From assembly GCA_964502885.1 (NCBI GenBank), contig CAZCXU010000002.1:33510-97509 (forward strand): a stretch of 64,000 bases of DNA, given 5' to 3'. The notes under the pieces were generated by a model, which ran no database searches, was not told where the DNA came from, and saw nothing but the letters and a program-made list of their open reading frames with translations. Below are positions 44,701 through 52,606 of the stretch, piece after piece (the first letter of the stretch is position 1; each line of letters starts with the position of its first letter). A program made the translations under genes and the position numbers. Origin of the DNA: XYB1-FULL-44-23 sp964502885. GTDB lineage: Bacteria > Patescibacteriota > Microgenomatia > CAZETR01 > Amesbacteraceae.

Positions 44701-46032
44701 TTATTCTACGACTGGCCTGGAAAGGCGGACATCGATGCGGTCCATATCGCGAGGAAATAGTGAAGCTTCGCGGATATTTTGCAGACCCAAGATGTGCATA
44801 GTTACCCGTTCTGCACCCAGGGCAAATCCACCCAAAGCCGGAACAGCAAACCTAAATGACTGCAGATAAAGCTCGACATCTTCTTCGCGAAGCCCCCATT
44901 CAGAAATATTTTTTTTGATCGACTCGTAATCATTGAGACGCTGACCGCCACTGGACCACTCGACTCCACGCCCCAATAAGTCCACACTGAAAGCGTACTC
45001 CGGATCTGCCGGGTCCGGGTAAACATAGAAAGGCTTCTTTTTGGTCAAAAAATGGGAGATAAAGACAAGGTCAGAAGCGCGGTTCTCGGCAGACCAACGG
45101 CAGATCTCTTTTTCATCTTCGGGAGAAAGATCTTTTTCCTGACGGCAGTCCCGCCCGGTACGCTCAAAGATAATCTGCTGTGCTTCGCGAAGCTTGAGTA
45201 AGGGAATGGTGGCAGCCATTTTTGGCAGAGTCGCACCAAACAGCTCAAGCTCGTCAGCACAGCGCTCCTGCACTTCTCTGAAGATGTACCGAACAACGTA
45301 CTCCTCCATTTCCAGAACATCCTTCCAGGAATCTATAAAACCGAATTCGGCATCTAGACTGACGACTTCGGTCAAATGACGAGTAGTGACAGACGGCTCT
45401 GCCCGAAAAACTTTGTTTACTGAGAAGACCCGTTCAAAAGCACCAACAAGCAGTGACTTGTAAAGCTGGGGGCTTTGCGACAGATAGGCTTCTTTGTCAA
45501 AATACTTTACTCGGAAAACTTCGGCGCCACCCTCAGGAACCGCAGAAATAATGGATGGGGCCTGGAATTCCAAAAAACCTTTTTCCTGGAGGCTTTTTCT
45601 GAAAGCGTCGATCACCACCTGCTGGACTTTGAATATGGCCTGAATGCGGGGATGGCGAAGAGTCAGTGAACGATGGTCCAAAAGAGTCGGCAACTCGAGA
45701 TTGAGCTCGGGAAGACCCATGTCAAATGGCAACTCAGCGGCCTTTACAACAATATCAATCGATTTGGCCTCTACCTCGATTGTGCCGGTAATCAACTTGG
45801 GGTTGATAAGTTTGTCGGGCCGTTTTTTTACTAAACCTTCGACATAAACCACATCCTCGGGTCTGGCATTCCCAGCAATATCGCTAGTGATGACGACTTG
45901 AACCAGGCCTGAGCGATCTCTAACGTCTAAGAAAACTATGCGACCATGATCACGTCGAGTACTAACCCAACCCTTGAGAAGAATGGTCTGACCGACCAAC
46001 TGAACAGAATCTGCAATTAGTGTGCGTTGCAT
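44701..46032 (-). CDS. aspS: aspartyl-tRNA synthetase, archaeal/non-discriminating type
   Basis: 443 aa class II synthetase. An N-terminal OB-fold anticodon domain (GWVSTRRDHGRIVFLDVRDRSG, in part) and a catalytic domain with motif 2 FRAEPSVTTRHLTEVVSLDAEF and motif 3 GFALGAERVTMHILGL are visible. It lacks the bacterial GAD insertion (bacterial enzymes are about 580-600 aa), and its motifs match the archaeal form. In that form the enzyme often also charges tRNA-Asn and depends on GatCAB; that remains inference. TAAAAT lies 10 nt upstream of ATG 46032. The opposite strand 40 bp away carries the attenuator promoter. Confidence 0.93.
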   Translation of the reverse strand: MQRTLIADSVQLVGQTILLKGWVSTRRDHGRIVFLDVRDRSGLVQVVITSDIAGNARPEDVVYVEGLVKKRPDKLINPKLITGTIEVEAKSIDIVVKAAELPFDMGLPELNLELPTLLDHRSLTLRHPRIQAIFKVQQVVIDAFRKSLQEKGFLEFQAPSIISAVPEGGAEVFRVKYFDKEAYLSQSPQLYKSLLVGAFERVFSVNKVFRAEPSVTTRHLTEVVSLDAEFGFIDSWKDVLEMEEYVVRYIFREVQERCADELELFGATLPKMAATIPLLKLREAQQIIFERTGRDCRQEKDLSPEDEKEICRWSAENRASDLVFISHFLTKKKPFYVYPDPADPEYAFSVDLLGRGVEWSSGGQRLNDYESIKKNISEWGLREEDVELYLQSFRFAVPALGGFALGAERVTMHILGLQNIREASLFPRDMDRIDVRLSRPVVE

Positions 46033-46071
46033 ATACGGCTAAATTTTACCACTACATGGTACAATTAGCCT

Positions 46072-46164
46072 ATGAAGCACTTTGCTTCTGCCTCTCTACA
46101 CACCTACACCCGCTTCCAGGGCATTTGCGCTGGAGTTTTGATGTGTGGTGTTTGGGGAGGGTAA
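46072..46164 (+). CDS. 30-aa leader peptide (putative attenuator ORF)
   Basis: ATG AAG CAC ... GGA GGG TAA encodes MKHFASASLHTYTRFQ followed by GICAGVLMCGVWGG. TGGTACAAT (46057-46065) with 6 nt to the ATG gives the same leaderless promoter geometry as established genes here, which supports real translation. The last codons (GGA GGG) form the GGAGGGT segment at 46156-46162 that can pair with ACCCTCC at 46195-46201. The peptide has no acidic residue, two Cys and one Trp near the end. The family is unknown. It may be a ribosome-controlled leader peptide for the ORF at 46226. Confidence 0.6.
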   Translation: MKHFASASLHTYTRFQGICAGVLMCGVWGG

Positions 46165-46221
46165 TCGCAAAACAAATTAAATAAAAAAAGAACAACCCTC
46201 CACAAAAAAGGAGGGTTTTTT
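46156..46221 (+). terminator. attenuator: antiterminator and terminator, terminator arm is also an SD
   Basis: AACCCTCC (46194-46201) pairs with GGAGGGTT (46210-46217) across an 8-nt loop, followed by a T tract (46216-46221): an intrinsic terminator. GGAGGGT at 46156-46162, at the end of the leader ORF, can pair with the same ACCCTCC (46195-46201), so the two structures exclude each other. GGAGGG (46210-46215) also lies 10 nt before ATG 46226 and would be the ribosome binding site of the next ORF. Confidence 0.75.
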
Positions 46222-46225
46222 AGTG

Positions 46226-46429
46226 ATGACCAAAGTTGAACTAAATCTAATTCACGGTAAATTGATTACGGCTGTCTCGGGTGGAGGGGTGGAGGCCCTG
46301 TGGGGAATAGCGAGGGGCACAGGCAAAACGGCTGAGATCGCTGCGGAAATTCTGGAGCTAGTCACTTCACCGTTTGTGGACATATCAATAGAACAGGCGA
46401 TTGAAATTGTCATGAAGAACCAAAAGTAA
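46226..46429 (+). CDS. small protein of unknown function, downstream of attenuator
   Basis: 67 aa starting at ATG 46226 (GTG 46223 is possible). The sequence begins MTKVELNLIHGKLITAVSGGG and ends IEIVMKNQK. It is amphipathic and helical in the second half (GKTAEIAAEILELV...IEQAIEIV). I recognise no family. Its Shine-Dalgarno GGAGGG is the 3' arm of the preceding terminator. It is convergent with rel, whose stop lies 7 bp further. The tight regulatory setting suggests a real, controlled gene. Confidence 0.6.
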   Translation: MTKVELNLIHGKLITAVSGGGVEALWGIARGTGKTAEIAAEILELVTSPFVDISIEQAIEIVMKNQK

Positions 46430-46435
46430 CATTCT

Positions 46436-47914
46436 TCAACTCACACGGCCTAACTCTTTGGCTATTGAACGTCGGGCAGCTGTGGAGACGACAAACTCCA
46501 GCCAGTCGGGATTGGGTTTGCGGCGTTTTTTGTCGATAATAACCTCAACAACATCCCCGTTTTTTAAGAGATGGTTTAAGGGGACCATCCTGCCGTTGAT
46601 TTTGGCACTACTAATGCTCGAGCCTAGTTTCGTATGAACAGCATAAGCATAATCCACAGGGGTGGCTGCAGCAGGGAGATCGTAAACGTCACCCTGGGGA
46701 GAAAAAACCAAAATACGTTTTTTGAAAGCGTCCAGAGTGAGTGCATCCATGAATTCATCATTTCCACGCAACTCCTGCTGCCAATTTAATAGTTGCCTTA
46801 CCCAATCAAGCTTGGTGGGGGCATTGAGAGCTGACTGCAATGCAGCATCGGATTTGGCAGTGTTTTTGGCCTGAGCGTATGTCCAATGTGCTGCAATACC
46901 CATCTCTGCGTGTTCGTGCATAGAGCGAGTGCGGATCTGTAATTCGAGTATCTTTCCGCCAGGTCCAAAGACCCGGGTATGGAGAGACTGATAACCGTTT
47001 GGTTTTGGCGTAGCTATGTAATCGGACAAACCCAAGTATGGTACCGGGTGAAAACGAGTATGCACCAAACCCAAGACCTGATAACACTGTGGAATAGTAT
47101 CGACAATCACGCGTGCGGCAAACAGATCATGGATTTTGGAAATATCTCCGGCAATTTCCTGACGGGCTAATTTACGAAACAGGCTGTACATGTGTTTTTG
47201 TCGGGTGTTTATGATTGCGTTGGGTATATCGGGCAGGATCAGCTCTAGCAATTGACGATGAACACCCTCAATGTAATTGCGCTCAGTACCCAATAGGGGT
47301 TTGACCATTTTCTGCAAATTTGCGTACTCCTGTGGATAGACATACGGAAAAGCCAGATCTTCCAATTGCCCTTTTACTTCCCCCATCCCCAGGCGCTCTG
47401 CTAGCGGAGCATAAACTTCTAATGTTTCACGGGCGTTTTCATGTTGTTTTTCCGACGAAAGAAAATTCAAAGTCTGCATATTGTGAGTACGGTCAGCCAG
47501 CTTTACCAAAATAACACGCAGATCTTTTGCCATGACGACTAACATCTTGCGCAAGTTTTCAACAAACAAATCCCGTGTGCTTCCAGTAAGGCGAATTTCG
47601 GTAATTTTGGTGACTCCATTGACGATTAAATCGACTGTGGCACCAAATTCCTTTACCAACTGATCGCGACTCACACCTGCGTCTTCGACGGTATCATGCA
47701 AAAGGCCGGCGACAATTGATTCAGTATCAAGATTCCAACCAGCCAAATAAGTGGCAACAGCCAGGGGGTGACTAATAAAGGCCTCACCTGATAAACGGGT
47801 CTGACCAAAGTGAGCCTTTTGCGCAAACAAATAAGCCTTGGTGATGCGTGCGATATCGGGGGAAGTAGTGTTGCGTGAAAGTACTGATAGGAAATCAGCC
47901 GGTAGCTGGTCCAC
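46436..47914 (-). CDS. rel: RelA/SpoT-family (p)ppGpp synthetase/hydrolase
   Basis: 492 aa. The N-terminal HD hydrolase domain (FISHPLAVATYLA, GLLHDTVEDAG), the synthetase domain (DLFAARVIV, PKPNGYQSLHTRVFGP, LELQIRTRSMHEHAEMG) and a TGS domain (VFSPQGDVYDLP) are present, so both activities look possible. The C-terminal ACT/RRM region of full-length Rel is absent. I set the start at GTG 47914 because TATAAT (47927-47922) is exactly 7 nt upstream; the longer ORF from ATG 47956 would read through this promoter and overlap the previous gene. It would be a leaderless GTG start. Confidence 0.9.
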   Translation of the reverse strand: MDQLPADFLSVLSRNTTSPDIARITKAYLFAQKAHFGQTRLSGEAFISHPLAVATYLAGWNLDTESIVAGLLHDTVEDAGVSRDQLVKEFGATVDLIVNGVTKITEIRLTGSTRDLFVENLRKMLVVMAKDLRVILVKLADRTHNMQTLNFLSSEKQHENARETLEVYAPLAERLGMGEVKGQLEDLAFPYVYPQEYANLQKMVKPLLGTERNYIEGVHRQLLELILPDIPNAIINTRQKHMYSLFRKLARQEIAGDISKIHDLFAARVIVDTIPQCYQVLGLVHTRFHPVPYLGLSDYIATPKPNGYQSLHTRVFGPGGKILELQIRTRSMHEHAEMGIAAHWTYAQAKNTAKSDAALQSALNAPTKLDWVRQLLNWQQELRGNDEFMDALTLDAFKKRILVFSPQGDVYDLPAAATPVDYAYAVHTKLGSSISSAKINGRMVPLNHLLKNGDVVEVIIDKKRRKPNPDWLEFVVSTAARRSIAKELGRVS

Positions 47915-47922
47915 AGACGTGA

Positions 47923-48468
47923 TTATACCCCGGCAGGCAAAAAAGGAGTCTGCCATAACACATCTCTACCGGTACATCCGTGATCTATAAGGGCTAGCCG
48001 ATGGAAAGTAATAGTGGATGGGAATTCCGGCTCAACCAGCGCTATTACCTGGGAACCACTGCTTTGCGGCACTTCGCGGATAATCTTCATATGGTCACCA
48101 ACCGGACCAAATTTACCGACATACTCAAAGTTGCTTTGAATTCCCACTGACCCCGCCAGCGATTGCAGGTCAGCCACAAGACCGGCAAGTTTTGAGGCAT
48201 CAAATAGACTGACAATATTGTCGTTCCACTGAGTGAAACCAGATATCTGGAGCGTAGGAGCCGGCGGAGGGGAAAACCCGGAGAGGGCGGTGATAAGACG
48301 CTTGACCGCTAAAGAGTCTACGTCTCCCAAATAACCAACGGTGATATGAGGCAATGTATCATGTCGAGGATCCAGAGAAGCAAAGTGATTCCGGACAGCT
48401 AATTGACGTAATTCCCACACTTTTTCTGCTACGGCCTGGGGAGGAATAATGACAAAATAGAGAAACAT
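47923..48468 (-). CDS. 2'-5' RNA ligase-like (2H phosphoesterase) protein
   Basis: 181 aa from ATG 48468, which overlaps the previous stop (TAATG). The first HxT motif is PHITVGYL (about residues 40-47). The second expected HxT/S motif is not clear; TFHRLALI near the C-terminus has the His but not the Thr/Ser spacing, so the active site may be half lost. Family members act on RNA 2'-5' linkages or cyclic phosphates. The 3' end contains the rel promoter. Confidence 0.75.
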   Translation of the reverse strand: MFLYFVIIPPQAVAEKVWELRQLAVRNHFASLDPRHDTLPHITVGYLGDVDSLAVKRLITALSGFSPPPAPTLQISGFTQWNDNIVSLFDASKLAGLVADLQSLAGSVGIQSNFEYVGKFGPVGDHMKIIREVPQSSGSQVIALVEPEFPSTITFHRLALIDHGCTGRDVLWQTPFLPAGV

Positions 48469-48710
48469 TATTTGTGCAGAAATTGAAAACGAGCGACCGA
48501 TTTGCCAGCAATTTCTACCGTCTCTGAAAACATTGATAGTGGACGAACCCAAAAAAGACGATTTCCATAGAGAGCTTGGCAGACCACCAGTTCCTCCAAT
48601 GTCTCGGAGTGGATAGCGACCCCCATGACTTTATACTCTCCTCCTTTGTAATGCACATATACTCCGGACTTTAATGCCGCAGCCATCGGAGAAAGTGAGA
48701 CTTCGCTCAT
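48468..48710 (-). CDS. DUF1653-family protein
   Basis: 80 aa. The core GVYVHYKGGEYKVMGVAIHSETLEELVVCQALYGN (quoted in part as VHYKGGEYKVMGVAIHSET) with LFWVRPLSMFSETV is a clear DUF1653 match, a short beta-rich family of unknown function. I prefer ATG 48710 over TTG 48719. It follows recJ by 20 bp and overlaps the ligase-like gene by 1 bp, so the three are likely co-transcribed. Confidence 0.9.
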   Translation of the reverse strand: MSEVSLSPMAAALKSGVYVHYKGGEYKVMGVAIHSETLEELVVCQALYGNRLFWVRPLSMFSETVEIAGKSVARFQFLHK

Positions 48711-48730
48711 GCCAGACAATTAAATTACTT

Positions 48731-50308
48731 TTAACCAGGAATGGCAACTTCTTTGATAATAAGCTGCAATTTGGGAATTCCTGAAAAAGTATTCGCATCA
48801 AGAGAATAGTAAATTTTTGCCGGGAAGTCCGGGAAAACCATATCAAAAGGAGCGTTAAAGTAAATGGCCTCCAAATTGTCGGCATAAAATTTGAGATGGC
48901 GGTTGTCCTTACCTATACGTCTCGGGTAAGTCAGGCGGGCGACTGATGAAAAAACGGGGCGGGGGTTACCCAAGCCAAATGGGGCGAAGACGGAAAGCTG
49001 TTTTTGTAAATCCAAGCTGGATGCTGATAAAGGTATATCAGCATCGACCTGGCGTTGTCTCACAAATAAATCCGGCGTGATGAGTTTGGTACACTCTGAG
49101 ATAAGTTTATCTGTTACCGCAGACAGATTTTCCGGCGCAAAAGAAAGCCCGGCTGCCATTTCGTGACCGCCAACTGATTTTAATAAAGATGAAGCTGTGC
49201 GTAATAGCTCTGTAATGTGGATGCCAGGGATTGATCTGGCGGAACCTTTTGCCAGAACCTCACCTAGATTTATAGCTATAGAGGGGCGATAGTACTTCTC
49301 GACCAAACGGGCAGCAATCAAACCTACTATCCCCTCGTCATAGTCCGGGTTAGCCGTGACTAATATTGGCGGAAGTACTCCTGAAGAGAATTGGGAAATG
49401 GCGGATTCCGACAAACGCAAAGTAAGATCCTGACGGATGCGATTGGTGGCGTCCAAATGAGAAGCGAGATCCAAAGCTCGTTCTGAATCAGTTGTACAAA
49501 GTAACCTCAGACTATCTATGGCATGTTCAAGCCTACCTGTGGCATTGAGACGTGGACCAATGACAAATCCAATCTCATAGGCGCCAATGGGTTTGCCGGT
49601 AATTCCTGCGAGCTGAAACAGAGCAAGCAGCCCGGGACGATGAGTGCGATTTAATTCTTCCAAACCGTATTTTGCGAAACTGCGATTTAGTCCCAGCAAA
49701 GGAACAAGATCGCAAACAACCGAAATTGCGACTAAAGAAAGAAGCTCGTTGTTTGGTGCCTTGTTGAATTCTCTGGCAAATATCCAGGAGAGACCAGCAG
49801 CGCTGGTGCTTGTGGAATGAACAATGCAGTTGGCGTTGGGAAGCTGGTCGGGGGGGGAATGATGATCAACAATAATGGTGTCGCAACCATTTGAGCGACA
49901 ATAGGCGATTTCTTCCCTAGCGGTAATACCATTATCAACAGTAATAATTAATTTCGCACCCTGAGACAAACAGTGATCAATGCCTTTTTTTGTGAGACCA
50001 TAGCCCTCAATACGACGATGAGGGATGTGGGGAAAAACATGGGGAGAGACATGATATAAAGTCTCCCAGAGAATAGCTGTAGAAGTAATGCCATCAACGT
50101 CGTAATCACCATAAATGGCAATTTTGTCACCGGAAGCTATGTGAAATTTAACTAACTGGACTGCTTGGGAAATGTGTCTTTTTGATAAACCAACTTCCGC
50201 CAAAGAAAATTCGGATGGGTGGCGGGGATTAAGAAATTCAGAGATTCCCTCAGGGGTGTTTATGCCTCTTTTTTCCAGAAGATGTGCGATGATCTCAGAA
50301 ACTTGCAT
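48731..50308 (-). CDS. recJ: single-stranded-DNA-specific exonuclease RecJ
   Basis: 525 aa. DHH-family 5'-3' exonuclease for recombination and repair. Motif I is AIYGDYDVDGITSTAI (DxD), motif III is VDHHSPPD, and the DHHA1 domain contains KSVGGHEMAAGLSF. The C-terminal OB-like domain (PFGLGNPRPVF) is present. ATG 50308 has TAAAAT (50320-50315) exactly 6 nt upstream, with no Shine-Dalgarno, so it is leaderless. The cca gene diverges only 18 bp away. Confidence 0.95.
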   Translation of the reverse strand: MQVSEIIAHLLEKRGINTPEGISEFLNPRHPSEFSLAEVGLSKRHISQAVQLVKFHIASGDKIAIYGDYDVDGITSTAILWETLYHVSPHVFPHIPHRRIEGYGLTKKGIDHCLSQGAKLIITVDNGITAREEIAYCRSNGCDTIIVDHHSPPDQLPNANCIVHSTSTSAAGLSWIFAREFNKAPNNELLSLVAISVVCDLVPLLGLNRSFAKYGLEELNRTHRPGLLALFQLAGITGKPIGAYEIGFVIGPRLNATGRLEHAIDSLRLLCTTDSERALDLASHLDATNRIRQDLTLRLSESAISQFSSGVLPPILVTANPDYDEGIVGLIAARLVEKYYRPSIAINLGEVLAKGSARSIPGIHITELLRTASSLLKSVGGHEMAAGLSFAPENLSAVTDKLISECTKLITPDLFVRQRQVDADIPLSASSLDLQKQLSVFAPFGLGNPRPVFSSVARLTYPRRIGKDNRHLKFYADNLEAIYFNAPFDMVFPDFPAKIYYSLDANTFSGIPKLQLIIKEVAIPG

Positions 50309-50326
50309 GCTACAATTTTAACAGGC
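50309..50326. promoter_or_regulatory. 18-bp bidirectional promoter core, recJ / cca
   Basis: TACAAT on the plus strand (50311-50316) and TAAAAT on the minus strand (50320-50315) overlap by 2 bp in the sequence TACAATTTTA. The recJ hexamer is 6 nt from its ATG and the cca hexamer is 10 nt from ATG 50327. The arrangement is nearly identical to the gltX / 42744 gap. Confidence 0.8.
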
Positions 50327-51694
50327 ATGATGACAACTTCTCATACACTCAAATTCTCGGCTCCGGACGAGGTGGTGCAGCTAATGGATAGGTTTGAAAA
50401 AAATGGATATGAAATCTTTATCGTCGGGGGTGTGGTGAGGGATGTGCTCCTAGAACGGCCACTGTATGACTGGGACTTTACAACAAATGCCACCCCTGAG
50501 GAAATTATGAAATTGATACCTGACAGTTTTTATGATAACCGATTTGGAACGGTGGGAATAAAGAATTCCGGACGACCTTTTGAAGTAACTACCTACCGGA
50601 CGGAAAGACAGTACACGAATTCAAGACATCCGGATGTGGTGGAGTGGGGAAAAACATTGGAAGAAGATTTAAAGAGACGGGATTTCACGATTAATGCCAT
50701 GGCAATAAAAAAAATCGGTGCGGGAAAATTTTCCCTGATAGATCTATTTAACGGACAGAAAGACATTGCAGCCAAACAGATAAGGGCAGTCGGTAACGCG
50801 ACAGAGCGATTTCAAGAAGATGCCCTACGGATGATGCGAGCAGTCAGAATCGCAACCCAGCTGGGATTTGCAATTGAAGAGGAAACATTTTTGGCGATTA
50901 AAGAAAATGCAAATAGAATAAATCTGATTTCAGCAGAGCGAATACGTGATGAGCTATTAAAGATTCTGGCCTCTGATTTTCCAGCTGATGGCATACAACT
51001 TCTCAGAAACTGTGAGTTGTCGTTTGCAATTTTGCCTGAGCTGGATGCGGCCTTTGGTGTAGAACAAAAAAGTCCCGGGAGACACCATATATATGACGTA
51101 GGAACGCATAGTGTGGAATCATTACGGAATTGTCCAAGTGCAGAACCAATAACACGACTCGCAACACTGATACACGACCTAGGCAAAGTGAAAACGCAAA
51201 GAAAGTACCCGGATGGGCGTATTACTTTTTATAACCATGAAATGGAGAGTGAAAAAATTGCAAAGCGGATAGCTGATCGACTGCGTTTTTCAAAAGAGCA
51301 GAAAGAGAAACTGGTACGATTGGTGCGTTGGCACCAGTTCACCGTGGATGAACATCAGACAGATAGTGCAGTGAGGAGGTTTATCACTAATGTGGGAGCA
51401 GAAAATGTGCATGAAATGCTGGCCTTACGGACCGGAGATCGGCTGGGTGGAGGGGCGAAGGAAACCAGCTGGCGACTTGAAGACTTTAAGAAGCGGCTGG
51501 TAGAGGTGCAGAAACAACCGTTTTCAGTGGCTGACCTGAAGATATCAGGACATGACGTAATGGAGGTAAAGAAATTGCCTCCAGGACCTGGAGTGGGAAA
51601 ATACTTGAGCATCCTATTTGACCAAGTAGTGGAAAACAAATTACCCAATGAACGAGAGGTATTGCTTGAGGCGCTACAGAAAGTAACTATTTAG
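50327..51694 (+). CDS. cca: CCA tRNA nucleotidyltransferase with HD domain
   Basis: 455 aa. Adds or repairs the 3' CCA of tRNAs. The class II nucleotidyltransferase head has IFIVGGVVRDVLLERPLYDWDFTTNA, with the metal-binding Asp pair, then RRDFTINAMAIK and the RNA-binding region RFQEDALRMMRAVRIATQLGF. An HD domain follows (TLIHDLGKVKT, ITFYNHEMES). The tRNA-Pro at the right edge of the window lacks an encoded CCA, so this enzyme is needed for its maturation. Two ATG codons (50327, 50330) are possible starts. The 3' end overlaps secF by 8 bp. Confidence 0.95.
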   Translation: MMTTSHTLKFSAPDEVVQLMDRFEKNGYEIFIVGGVVRDVLLERPLYDWDFTTNATPEEIMKLIPDSFYDNRFGTVGIKNSGRPFEVTTYRTERQYTNSRHPDVVEWGKTLEEDLKRRDFTINAMAIKKIGAGKFSLIDLFNGQKDIAAKQIRAVGNATERFQEDALRMMRAVRIATQLGFAIEEETFLAIKENANRINLISAERIRDELLKILASDFPADGIQLLRNCELSFAILPELDAAFGVEQKSPGRHHIYDVGTHSVESLRNCPSAEPITRLATLIHDLGKVKTQRKYPDGRITFYNHEMESEKIAKRIADRLRFSKEQKEKLVRLVRWHQFTVDEHQTDSAVRRFITNVGAENVHEMLALRTGDRLGGGAKETSWRLEDFKKRLVEVQKQPFSVADLKISGHDVMEVKKLPPGPGVGKYLSILFDQVVENKLPNEREVLLEALQKVTI

Positions 51695-52604
51695 AAACCG
51701 GCTTTGATCGGTTTTCCCAGAGGACCAAAATGGGAGCAGCGTTGAAGATAGAAGAATAAGTGCCGGAAATAATCCCGATAAGTAATGCTACTACAAACCA
51801 GCGAATTGTTTCTCCGCCAAATAATAGTAAAGAGGTAAGGGTGAGAGTGACGGTAAGCGAAGTGTTGAGTGACCGTACCAAAGTCTCGGTGATGGAAAAG
51901 TCTACAACTTGCTCAAAGGAATTCTTTGGAAATTTGGCAAGGTTTTCGCGCACCCTATCAAAAACAACAATACTGTCATGAACTGAAAATCCGATGATGG
52001 TAAGAAGTGCAGTGACAAACAAAGCATCCAACTCAACGCCGAACAGCTCACCAAAAAGCGAAAAACAACCAACTACAACAAAGACGTCGTGCAATAGAGC
52101 TATGACTGCGGAAGCGCCAAACTTCCACGATGAATAGGGCTTTGGAATTCCATGGAAAGACCAAGCAATATAACCAATAATAAACAGGGATGCGACTACC
52201 ACCGCCAACATTGCTTTGTAGGCCATTTCGCTCCCTACCGCCGGACCTACTGACTCAAAGCGTTTTTCGGTGACTTTACCCGCTGAAGCACTGGCCACTT
52301 GACGCTGGAAGACAGAATTCTGTTCCTGAGAAATTGTTTTGAGCCGTAATAGATAGATATTGTCTGATGATGTCTGAATGGCAGAAGTCTCAATACCAGA
52401 TTTTTTGGCCAAATCATGTAGTAAATCGGAGGAAAGCGGTTTTTCAGTTTGAATTTCCAGAAGAGTGCCACCGGTAAAGTCGATAGAAAGACGAAGACCA
52501 TGACGAACGAGAAAATAGGACCCGGGCAACATGAGCAGTATTGAGAAAGCGAAGTAAAGCCACTTGTACTTCATGAAGCCAAAGTAGCCAAATTTGGTAT
52601 TCAT
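51687..52604 (-). CDS. secF: protein translocase subunit SecF
   Basis: 305 aa with six transmembrane helices. It works with SecD to use the proton gradient for late steps of Sec export. The N-terminal SecD/SecF signature SIDFTGGTLLEIQTE, the central GPAVGSEMAYKAMLAV and the FSVHDSIVVFDRVRE motif, followed by ETLVRSLNTSLTVTLTLT, are present. It begins 2 bp after the secD stop. Confidence 0.95.
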   Translation of the reverse strand: MNTKFGYFGFMKYKWLYFAFSILLMLPGSYFLVRHGLRLSIDFTGGTLLEIQTEKPLSSDLLHDLAKKSGIETSAIQTSSDNIYLLRLKTISQEQNSVFQRQVASASAGKVTEKRFESVGPAVGSEMAYKAMLAVVVASLFIIGYIAWSFHGIPKPYSSWKFGASAVIALLHDVFVVVGCFSLFGELFGVELDALFVTALLTIIGFSVHDSIVVFDRVRENLAKFPKNSFEQVVDFSITETLVRSLNTSLTVTLTLTSLLLFGGETIRWFVVALLIGIISGTYSSIFNAAPILVLWENRSKPVSK

Positions 52605-52606
52605 AA

